From NCBI GenBank assembly GCA_015233935.1, contig JADFXB010000004.1, positions 1 through 64,000 of the forward strand: a stretch of 64,000 nt of DNA, given 5' to 3'. The stretch comes from Magnetococcales bacterium. Lineage in GTDB: Bacteria > Pseudomonadota > Magnetococcia > Magnetococcales > JADFXB01. Below the pieces are notes generated by a model. That model saw only the letters and a list, made by a program, of their open reading frames with translations. It did not search any database and was not told the origin of the DNA. Shown here one piece after another: positions 37,306-46,082 of this stretch. The position numbers were made by a program, and so were the translations under genes. Position 1 is the first letter of the stretch. The number at the start of each line of letters is the position of its first letter.

Positions 37306-38946
37306 TCAAGAGGCATGGTGCTGGGAGGTAAGGCCGGCAATGTCCAAAATCAGGGAGAGGGTGCCATCTCCCAGGATGGTGGCTCCGGTAATATCGTTGA
37401 TGGGGATAAAATTTTCCTCCACACTTTTGATCACCACCGTTTGTTGATCGATCATTTCATCCACCAGCAAACAACATTTACGCCCGGTGCTTTCCACGAT
37501 GATCCATACCGGATGTTCACAGGGGGTGGGGGGCAGATTGAAGCGACGGTGCAGACGTACCAGGGGAATATATTCGCCCCGCACATCCACCACCTCCTGC
37601 CGACCATGGATAGACTTCACCAAATGATCTTCCGATTGCAGGGATTCCACCACCGACAAGAGGGGGATGGTGAATATTTGATCCGCCACCCTTACCAGCA
37701 TGCCATCGATGATGGCCAGGGTAAGGGGCAGTTGTACCAAAAAGGTGGTGCCCTCACCCGGTTGGCTGCGAATAACAATATCCCCATGCAAAGCAGTGAC
37801 CTCCTGCTTCACCACATCCAATCCCACCCCACGACCGGAAATGTCGCTCACAGTGGTACGGGTGGAAAAACCAGGCTGGAAGAGGAGCTGGCGAATTTCA
37901 TCTGGTGAAAGTTTGCTATCGGCAGCAACCAAACCCTTGCTCTTGGCCGATGCCAGGATGGCCGCCTCATCCAGTCCCCGTCCATCATCGCTCACTTCGA
38001 TAAAGACCAACCCCTTCACATGTTGGGCACGTAATTGAATGGTGCCTTGGGGAGGTTTCTTGCGTGCCACCCTTTCTTCCGCAGACTCGATACCATGATC
38101 CATGGCATTACGAATCAAATGTTTGAGGGGACCGCTAACCCGCTCGATCACCTCTTTGTCCAGTTCGGTCTCCCCGCCCACCACCTGCAGACGGATCTCC
38201 TTGCCACTTTGTCGGGCATAATCCCGCACCATGCGTTGGAAGGAGTTAAGGGTTGACCCAATTGGGATCATGCGGATGGTGTTCACCTGCTCCTGCAAGG
38301 CACGGGTAATGCGTTCGTTATCATCCAGAATGGGCAATAAGCTTTCCGCCAGGGCTTCATCCACCTCTTCCAACCGCCGGACCACGTTACGCAGGCGGGA
38401 GTGGTTGGTCACCGCCTCGCCAGCCAGGTTGACCAGCAGATTGAGCTTGTTGATACCCACCCGGATGGTGGCTTCATGGTGTTCTGGGGCAGGGGCGGGT
38501 TTTTCCACCACCGGTGGGGCGGTGACGCTGGGGACGCTGGGCGGTTCAACGGTTGGATTTTGACACTGCTCCATGGCCAGCAGGCTTTTTTGAATGGCCT
38601 CCTTGGCAAAGGGAATCTGGTTGCTGGCCTCTTGATAAAATCCTTTCAGGCAATCCACCGACTCCAGCAAGACAGAAATTACCCGACTGCTCACCGCAAG
38701 GGTGCCATTGCGCACCAGAGAGAGCAGGTTTTCCATGCGATTGGTATAATGGGCCAACTCCTGCCAACCCAGCATTCCCGCCCCACCCTTGATGGTGTGA
38801 AAGGCGCGAAAGAGAATATTGACATGGGCCGCAGGATCGCTGGCCCCTTCCAAGACCAATACCTCCCGCTCGGCATTGGCAATCAGTTCGGCCAATTCCA
38901 CCAAAAAAAAGCTGCGTGCCTCTTGCTCCCACGGGGTGGTGGTCAT
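37306..38946 (-). CDS. cheA: CheA-type chemotaxis histidine kinase without a C-terminal REC domain
   Basis: FRAFHTIKGGAGMLG (P1), HLIRNAMDHGIES, GRGVGLDVVKQEVTALHG, CheW-like P5. Confidence 0.95.
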   Translation of the reverse strand: MTTTPWEQEARSFFLVELAELIANAEREVLVLEGASDPAAHVNILFRAFHTIKGGAGMLGWQELAHYTNRMENLLSLVRNGTLAVSSRVISVLLESVDCLKGFYQEASNQIPFAKEAIQKSLLAMEQCQNPTVEPPSVPSVTAPPVVEKPAPAPEHHEATIRVGINKLNLLVNLAGEAVTNHSRLRNVVRRLEEVDEALAESLLPILDDNERITRALQEQVNTIRMIPIGSTLNSFQRMVRDYARQSGKEIRLQVVGGETELDKEVIERVSGPLKHLIRNAMDHGIESAEERVARKKPPQGTIQLRAQHVKGLVFIEVSDDGRGLDEAAILASAKSKGLVAADSKLSPDEIRQLLFQPGFSTRTTVSDISGRGVGLDVVKQEVTALHGDIVIRSQPGEGTTFLVQLPLTLAIIDGMLVRVADQIFTIPLLSVVESLQSEDHLVKSIHGRQEVVDVRGEYIPLVRLHRRFNLPPTPCEHPVWIIVESTGRKCCLLVDEMIDQQTVVIKSVEENFIPINDITGATILGDGTLSLILDIAGLTSQHHAS

Positions 38947-38955
38947 GGTGGCCCC

Positions 38956-41598
38956 TTAACTGATGGAACTTTGAAGATAAAGTTGGTCCAGTTGCTCGAA
39001 GAGGGCTTGCCGATGCTGGTGAAAGGATTGCATCTCCAACTTGGCCTGCTCACTGCGATTTTGCCGAATCAGGTTGAGAATGGTTTCGCTGGCCTGATGC
39101 AGGGCATGATGCGTGTGAACCATTTGGTCAAACAGGTGGGAATCTATAAATTGTTGTTGGCCTTCTTGTTCAATCCATTGTCCAAGATTGCAGGTGTGGA
39201 CATTGGTTAATTGATTGTCCATGGGTAACTGACCACCGTGCAAGGCTCGTTCAAGCAGGCCCATGACATTGAGTACCGATTCCTTCATGGAGCGCAAGTC
39301 CATGGGTTCCCGGCCAATATTGAACCCAGAATGGGAACTTTGCAGGGCCACGCTTAAATTTTTGGCCACATCGGCCAATGAGTGGAAGTGACTCACCGAT
39401 CCCCGCATTTGACTGACCAGTTGCATGGATTGCCCGGCCTGCTCCTTCACTGTTGAGGAGATGGCAACAATATCCTGGATACCCTCCACAATATGGTTGG
39501 CCGACTCCTTGGAATGTTGGCTTTGCTGGTTCATCTCCTGGGCGGCGTGAACGGCTTGGGCGGCGGAATGTTCAATAATCCTGGTACTGCCAGCCGCCAT
39601 TTCAGCGGAGGCGGCCACCTCTTTGGCGGCCAATCCCAACTCTTCCATGTTGCGCATCACAGTGGCGGCGGCTTGATGGACGCTGTTGATGGATAAGGAA
39701 ATTTTTTGTACCGAATGGGCCTGTTCATCCACCGAGGCCACAATATCCTGATTGGATTGCCGGATATCGGTCACCAGTTGGGCAATACTTTCAATGGAAC
39801 TGGTGGACTCCTTGGTGTTGGATTGAATTTCATGAATTTTTTCGGAAATCAACCGGGTGGCCTGGGCGGTCTGGCGGGCCAGCTCTTTGACTTCATTGGC
39901 CACCACCGCAAACCCTTTGCCCGCTTCACCGGCTCCGGCGGCTTCGATGGCGGCGTTAAGGGCCAGCATGTTGGTTTGACTGGCGATGGAGTTGATCATT
40001 CCCACTACTTGATCGATCTCATGGGCGGAGGCGGTGAGTTTTTGGGTAATGGAAAGGGTGGCCTTGGCTTGTTCTTCGGTCTTGGTGGATTGACCACGGG
40101 CATGATGACACCGCTTGCGTACCTCTTCCAGGGAGGAGGTTACCTCTTCCACTGCCCCAGCCACCTGTCCCACCGAGGAGGAGACCTGATCCATGCTCTG
40201 GTTGACTTCCATCACGTTGGCCGACATCTCTTCGGCTGCTGAAGCCATGGTGCTCACATTTTGATTGGCCATTTCCGACGAGGTGGAAATTTCCACAATG
40301 GCCCCGGCCAAATTGCTGGAGGCTTCCACCACCTCCGACATGTTGGCGGAAGCGCGCTGAATGTGATTTTGAATCTCTTGAATTTCATCGTTGAGGGTGG
40401 TGTTCACCTTGGCAATCACCGCCACGGTGGAGGCAAGACCTTCCGAGTCACTGCCCAACACCTCCCGTATTTTTAACTTCTCATGGATGAAGGCGGTAAC
40501 GCTGCCTGTTTGCATACCCAATGTACGTATATTCTCTGTAAGCCCCGCTGCCAATTTATTGATATTATTTGCGATATCATCAATTTCATCGGGTTGGGGC
40601 GAAACGGGGGCTTTGCTTAACAGGTTGCCTGCTGCAATATCTTCCACCGCCTGACCGATGGTGAGCAAACGACGGGTGATAAAACGGCGGGAAAACCAGG
40701 CAATAATGGTTGCCAGTACCAATGCAGCCACCAAGCCGGTCAGGGCCAGCTTGTTGACCACTTGAGACGCACCGGTTTCCTGCATAAACAGGTTAAGGCT
40801 CCACCCCAAATCAGGAAGGCTGGTGCGCTTGATCATCCAGCCAGCCGCTGGGGGTTGGCTTGGGGCTGCCAGCAAGGAGGCTGGTGGGGTGGGTGTTGTG
40901 ATAACGGGTTTGCCCTGTTCATCCAGAATAAAGCCCACCACATTGGCGTTGGCCAGACTGGCCATCATTTGACCCAACAGATCACCGATAGGTTGATAAA
41001 GCCACAGGATGCCTTCCATGCGACCTTCCATCTCCAGACCGCCCGCCGAAAGCACCACCCAACCATCCTGATTCTGCACCACCTGGTGTACCACTTTATC
41101 TTTGCTGTTGGATAATTTTTTCAGGGCACTGGCACTATCATAGCTGTCATAGCGTTCCACCCGGTTACCAGCCACCATTTGCAGAACGGGTTTACCGGCA
41201 GCGGTGACCAGTTGCAGGCGGGTATATTGGGGTTTGCCGCTTTGCACCCGGCTGAAAAACAGGTCCAAACTGGAGAGGGCATCGGTCATACCTTGTTGAT
41301 CTTGAAAGGCTAGGGAGTTGAAATAGTTTTCCAGCTCCCGGTGTGCCCGCATCACCTCAATATCTTCTTCCGTGTGGGCGAGCATATTTTCCAGAGTCAG
41401 GCTGCGACTGTTGGCTTCTCCCTCCAATTGCCCCACCGCAATTTGGCGCAAGGCATCCATGACCATCATGCCGGAAAAGGTCCCCTGTACTGCCAAAACC
41501 AGAAAGACCAGAATGGAAAAGACCAGGATCAACTTTTTGCCGAGGGTGAGTTTCATGGCGGTGCCTTTTGCAGAAAGGACAGACAATGGCATGAGCAA
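38956..41598 (-). CDS. Methyl-accepting chemotaxis protein with C-terminal CZB-like domain
   Basis: Two TMs with periplasmic region; [39 protein letters not shown] hairpin; C-terminal [11 protein letters not shown]...MVHTHHALH. Confidence 0.92.
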   Translation of the reverse strand: MLMPLSVLSAKGTAMKLTLGKKLILVFSILVFLVLAVQGTFSGMMVMDALRQIAVGQLEGEANSRSLTLENMLAHTEEDIEVMRAHRELENYFNSLAFQDQQGMTDALSSLDLFFSRVQSGKPQYTRLQLVTAAGKPVLQMVAGNRVERYDSYDSASALKKLSNSKDKVVHQVVQNQDGWVVLSAGGLEMEGRMEGILWLYQPIGDLLGQMMASLANANVVGFILDEQGKPVITTPTPPASLLAAPSQPPAAGWMIKRTSLPDLGWSLNLFMQETGASQVVNKLALTGLVAALVLATIIAWFSRRFITRRLLTIGQAVEDIAAGNLLSKAPVSPQPDEIDDIANNINKLAAGLTENIRTLGMQTGSVTAFIHEKLKIREVLGSDSEGLASTVAVIAKVNTTLNDEIQEIQNHIQRASANMSEVVEASSNLAGAIVEISTSSEMANQNVSTMASAAEEMSANVMEVNQSMDQVSSSVGQVAGAVEEVTSSLEEVRKRCHHARGQSTKTEEQAKATLSITQKLTASAHEIDQVVGMINSIASQTNMLALNAAIEAAGAGEAGKGFAVVANEVKELARQTAQATRLISEKIHEIQSNTKESTSSIESIAQLVTDIRQSNQDIVASVDEQAHSVQKISLSINSVHQAAATVMRNMEELGLAAKEVAASAEMAAGSTRIIEHSAAQAVHAAQEMNQQSQHSKESANHIVEGIQDIVAISSTVKEQAGQSMQLVSQMRGSVSHFHSLADVAKNLSVALQSSHSGFNIGREPMDLRSMKESVLNVMGLLERALHGGQLPMDNQLTNVHTCNLGQWIEQEGQQQFIDSHLFDQMVHTHHALHQASETILNLIRQNRSEQAKLEMQSFHQHRQALFEQLDQLYLQSSIS

Positions 41599-41755
41599 TA
41601 GTGGAAGGGAAAAAATTATTTTAAAAAAATGATTAAATATTGATCATTTTGAACTTAAAAGAAATATAAACCTGAATTTAAATCAAGTCAAGTGCGCCGA
41701 AAAAAGGAAGAGAGGTAGTTTTATTAACGATATCAGAGGATGGAAGGGGGGATGA

Positions 41756-42658
41756 TTATTTTTTCCGCAATTCCATGATTAGGTGGGCGAGGACCCCGAA
41801 GAAGAAGGTTTGCAGACCAAAAAAGAGCAGGGCCATGACCGCATTGACATGCTGTACAGGTTTATCCCCCAGACCCTGCCACCAGGAGAGGATCTCTCCT
41901 ATGGCGATGGCTGACCCCAAAAAGATGAAGAAAAAACCCAGGGAGCCAAAGACCCTTAAAGGGCGCAGGGCGGCCATGAGCATGAAAACTTGTCCCAATA
42001 CTTTGAAGGGATATTTGAGAGAGATGAAGGAATGGCCGGTGGTGCGGGGGCGAAAGGCAACAGGAATTTGGGCAAAGCGCATGCCCTTATGAAAGGCGTC
42101 CACCAAAATTTGTTGGGTATAATTATAATCCCCCGGCAAATAAAACTGGCTTAAATAACGACGGTTGGCGGCAAAGATACCGGGTTGACCATCCTGAATG
42201 GGCCAATGGGTGAGCCAACGGGTGAGACGGGTGAAAACCAGGTTGCCCATGCGCCGCATGAGGGGCATGCGATAGGAAATGCGTTCAAAGCGGTTGCCAT
42301 AGACCAGATCGGCTCGATTGCTGACAATAGGTTGGATCAAGACGGGAATATCGGCGGGATCGTGCTGCAAATCGGCGTCAAACTTGACGGCGATGTCACA
42401 ATCAGCCTCTCGGGCAGCCAGCAGGCCGGAACGTACTGCCGCCCCCAGTCCCATATTGACCGCATGTTCCACCACCTGATGGGCACCAGCTTCCAGGGCC
42501 AGTTGGCGGGTATTGTCGGTGGAGCCATCGTCCACCACAAATACCTGCAACTCCACCCCCATTTCCTGCAAGCGGGGGGTGAGGGCCAGCAGTTGGGCGA
42601 TGGTTTTTTGGATCATGCCGCTTTCATTGAAGGCGGGAATCAGGATGGCCAGTTTCAT
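41756..42658 (-). CDS. Family 2 glycosyltransferase with C-terminal TM segments (DPM1-like)
   Basis: LAILIPAFNESGMI, VVDDGSTDNTRQ, VKFDADLQHDPADIP; two C-terminal hydrophobic segments. Confidence 0.9.
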   Translation of the reverse strand: MKLAILIPAFNESGMIQKTIAQLLALTPRLQEMGVELQVFVVDDGSTDNTRQLALEAGAHQVVEHAVNMGLGAAVRSGLLAAREADCDIAVKFDADLQHDPADIPVLIQPIVSNRADLVYGNRFERISYRMPLMRRMGNLVFTRLTRWLTHWPIQDGQPGIFAANRRYLSQFYLPGDYNYTQQILVDAFHKGMRFAQIPVAFRPRTTGHSFISLKYPFKVLGQVFMLMAALRPLRVFGSLGFFFIFLGSAIAIGEILSWWQGLGDKPVQHVNAVMALLFFGLQTFFFGVLAHLIMELRKK

Positions 42659-44610
42659 GGTTTGTTGCCGCCTGCAACGGAGGGCAGGTCAGCGGCCACG
42701 CTTTGCAGCAGAAACAGACGCGGTTGGGTAATTTCTACGCCCTCTTTGATGGGGGTGACCTCCAACTGGAAGTTGGTGAGGGGTTGCTCAAGCCAGCCCC
42801 ACAAGGCCACCTCCCTCTCTTGCTGGTCGCTCCAGGCTCTGCCCAACAGAATGGGGGTGGAGGCTTTGTCCAAGGTGAGTTTGCCAATGACGCCACCTAT
42901 TTTGGTTTGGGCTTTCAGGCGAAAACGCAGTTGGATCAGGATGCCTTGTTTGGGGGAGCCGGAGAGAATGGCGTTGGAAAAGGTGGTGGCATTCCCCTGA
43001 GTGGTTAACGATTTATCGGGAGACAATATGTATTTATTGCCCACAGGCTGGGGGTGCCATTGCAACCAGGGCAATTCGCCACCGGTGCGCCGTATCTTTT
43101 GGCCTACCTGATAAAGTTCACGCCACTCCTGACGGGGGGAGGGGAATCGCCACAGAATGGGATAACGTTCCACCAAGCGGTAAAAATCCGCATCAAAATT
43201 GCCGTATCGATAATTATAGTTGGTGATGTTGTAGTGCAGGCGATCAAAATCCAGCAATAAAAAGCCATCTTGCTCATAGGGGGGGCGTAAATCTTGATAT
43301 TGCCAACCCTTGCTGGCTGGGAGGTAGAGGGTGAGGGCACGACGAAGATTGTCATCCAGATAGAGGGTGGAATAATGATTGGCAGAGCGCAGGGTCTGCA
43401 AATGGTTGGCCAGGGCAAGGGGAGCGTCATTGCCGTTACGGATCAATTCTTTCTGATTGCGGGCTGCGTGGAGATTGATGGCCAGGACAATGAACAACAA
43501 TAAGCCCACCACCCCGGTGGCACGGTCGTTGGACCAGGTACGGCGCACGCCCTGGTGAATGGTGAGGAGAAAAACCGTTGCGGCCCAGTAGAGAAAAGGC
43601 ATCGCCGTCAGATAATAACGGTTGGACTCTCGCAACAGGGGCACAGGTGGAGAGAGGCTGACCAGGGCAGCAGCCAACAGGCCAAAGGTGACAGCCACCC
43701 CCACCAATCCAATCCGGGAAAGATCAACAGCCCGTGTGACCCACCAGCGAATGACCCCAAAAAAGGCGAGGAGAAAAAGGATCAATTCTGCTGATTGAGA
43801 GTACCAGAGAAGGCGGGGATAGCGGGTGAGGATGGCCCACCAGTCATAGACCTGGAAAATGGGTGCCACACTCACCTGTTTGGGATAGTCCCACAAAATT
43901 TTATAGCGCAGGAAGGGGTCGCCAGCGGCCAGGCCGGTGAGAATAAGTTCAAAGAGGAGTCCTGCTGCCATGCCCATGAGCAGGCGTTGGATCAACAACC
44001 TCCTCTCCTGGGCAAGCCACAGGATAAACAGGGCCACCACCCCATGGGTGAAGAAGGTTTCCCGCACCAGGATGGCCATCCACAACAAAAGACCGCCAGC
44101 CATCACCCAATAATCGGGTCGTGCCACGGGGGCCAGTCGATTGGTCAAACCAGCGGCACGGAGCACCAGATAGAGACCCAACATGGCCAGACCGTTACCA
44201 AGTACATCTACAAAAAGGCGGCTTTCGGTGGCGATGGCGATAAAACTGGTGGCCCACAGCAGGGAAAAGAGCAGCGATCCAACCTGATCCATGACTGCAC
44301 GGGCGAACAGACCAACTGCAACGCAACTGAGTAGGGCACCGGCATACACCGCCAGGTAAAAGCCCATCCAGTGGTCGCCCAATCCCAGTGAGAAAAGGCG
44401 GATCCACAATAACATGACCATCCGTCCACGGGAGTCAATGATGCCTTCTTTGGAGAAAAAATCACCGTGGGCCAGGTGGAAAAAAGCCAGTTCGTCGGAG
44501 GTATTGGGAGGTTGGGCAAGCCAAAGCCGCAGCCCCATGGCCAGAATTAAGGTGAGCCACAAGGCAGAATACCAATAATTGATTTTGGCACCGGGCGAAT
44601 TTTGGCTCAT
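42655..44610 (-). CDS. Multi-TM membrane protein, GT39/ArnT-like candidate
   Basis: Multiple hydrophobic segments, NTSDELAFFHLAHGDFF near the N-terminus; coupled to the GT2 gene; ATG at 44610 preferred. Confidence 0.65.
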   Translation of the reverse strand: MSQNSPGAKINYWYSALWLTLILAMGLRLWLAQPPNTSDELAFFHLAHGDFFSKEGIIDSRGRMVMLLWIRLFSLGLGDHWMGFYLAVYAGALLSCVAVGLFARAVMDQVGSLLFSLLWATSFIAIATESRLFVDVLGNGLAMLGLYLVLRAAGLTNRLAPVARPDYWVMAGGLLLWMAILVRETFFTHGVVALFILWLAQERRLLIQRLLMGMAAGLLFELILTGLAAGDPFLRYKILWDYPKQVSVAPIFQVYDWWAILTRYPRLLWYSQSAELILFLLAFFGVIRWWVTRAVDLSRIGLVGVAVTFGLLAAALVSLSPPVPLLRESNRYYLTAMPFLYWAATVFLLTIHQGVRRTWSNDRATGVVGLLLFIVLAINLHAARNQKELIRNGNDAPLALANHLQTLRSANHYSTLYLDDNLRRALTLYLPASKGWQYQDLRPPYEQDGFLLLDFDRLHYNITNYNYRYGNFDADFYRLVERYPILWRFPSPRQEWRELYQVGQKIRRTGGELPWLQWHPQPVGNKYILSPDKSLTTQGNATTFSNAILSGSPKQGILIQLRFRLKAQTKIGGVIGKLTLDKASTPILLGRAWSDQQEREVALWGWLEQPLTNFQLEVTPIKEGVEITQPRLFLLQSVAADLPSVAGGNKP

Positions 44611-44742
44611 AGTTATAATTGGCTGGGGGCCAGAGATAATACCAGGCGGTCCGGTTGGCATCCTGGTCAACAACTCCACAATATCATTCTTTTTCTTCCC
44701 AAACCAGTCACCGAAGGGAGAAAATGGGGTTGGAAAAAACTT

Positions 44743-46002
44743 TTACAAGGTTGGCAATTGGGGCAAGGGGGTTAGCGCGGTGGTGGTGACTTGTTTGGCG
44801 GATTGCAAATAGCGATTTTGTTTGCCGGTGGCAATGATGGCGGTACGCAATAAATTTTGTTGGATGGCCTTACCCATGTTAATGATATGGCCGTAGGCTT
44901 GAAAGGGGGAATAGGCGCGTCGGAAGGGTTGCCGATTGGTTAAGGCATCATAGATTTCCATTAATCCGACGATCTGCCCCAGGGGATCCAGGTCGATGCC
45001 CCGCAGTCCCTGGCTATAGCCGCTGCCGTCGTAGCGTTCGTGATGTTGGGCCACAATATGGGTAACCTCTTCGGGAATTTCGGGATAACGTTGGCAAAAG
45101 GCTTCCCCGTGGGTAACATGACCTTGAAATTGTTTGCGGGTTTCTTCATTAAAACGGGTGGAACTGAGCAACAGGTTGGGGTCCAGATAGATATTGCCAA
45201 TGTCGTGCAACAGGCCGCCCAAGCCCAGGAGTTGCAGGGTGGCGGGATCCAAGGCCAATTCCAGCCCCACCCCCATGGAGAGGACCGCCACGTTGACCGA
45301 GTGGATGAAGGTATTGAACCACAGGTCCGACACCTTGAGCAGGGAATAATAGTTATGGGGATTATGGAGGATGGCAAGACACAAGCGTTGCACCACCTTT
45401 TTGGCGGCTTCGACGGCTTGGGGCACTTCTTCATTGCGAAACAGGTCGTAGGTGACCCGGCAGGCATTCATGCGTAGCAGAATACCGCCTTCCAGGTTGA
45501 GTTCTTTTTCATTGGCGGTGGCTGACCAGCATTGGTGCAGATACCCTTCATAGGCGGTGATATCGTTACGGTGAATCCACAAAGGATAGATTTCCTGAAG
45601 TTCCGGTTCTATTTGATTACTCAACGCGCGTAGATGGCTTGCCAGAATCAGGCTGGGTTCCAATTGATCATTGAGGGTAAAAAGATGGCAGGGAAACAGG
45701 GTACCCACTCGCAGGGAGACCCCTTCCACCGGGAAAAAATAGTCGTGCAGATAGCGCAGGCGAGAAATGTGGCGGTCTTGGGTATTTTGTCCGTAGAGGA
45801 GGCGCAGATAACCGGAAAAGTCTTCCGGGGCCAGGTAGGCCCAGATTTGATCATTTTGTTTGAGCTGCAGCCGTTTGGCCATGTCCAGGGCCTGGCCATG
45901 GTCCAACATGGGGAAAAAGCGACCATTCATGGTGGAGAAGAGGACAAATGGAAAGGGATCCACCTCTGGCAGGTCGTCGATATAAACGGGCACGTATTGC
46001 AT
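44743..46002 (-). CDS. HD-GYP-type phosphohydrolase
   Basis: GLGGLLHDIGNIYLD, HVTHGEAFCQRYPEIPEEVTHIVAQHHERYDGSGYSQGLRGIDLDPLGQIVGLMEIYDALTNRQPFR. Confidence 0.88.
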   Translation of the reverse strand: MQYVPVYIDDLPEVDPFPFVLFSTMNGRFFPMLDHGQALDMAKRLQLKQNDQIWAYLAPEDFSGYLRLLYGQNTQDRHISRLRYLHDYFFPVEGVSLRVGTLFPCHLFTLNDQLEPSLILASHLRALSNQIEPELQEIYPLWIHRNDITAYEGYLHQCWSATANEKELNLEGGILLRMNACRVTYDLFRNEEVPQAVEAAKKVVQRLCLAILHNPHNYYSLLKVSDLWFNTFIHSVNVAVLSMGVGLELALDPATLQLLGLGGLLHDIGNIYLDPNLLLSSTRFNEETRKQFQGHVTHGEAFCQRYPEIPEEVTHIVAQHHERYDGSGYSQGLRGIDLDPLGQIVGLMEIYDALTNRQPFRRAYSPFQAYGHIINMGKAIQQNLLRTAIIATGKQNRYLQSAKQVTTTALTPLPQLPTL

Positions 46003-46082
46003 GATAGACGATCCCGTATTCTTCCGTCACTTTGTGTTCGGCGATCATGGGGTACGATATTTTAGAGTGATAGATTTTGCAA

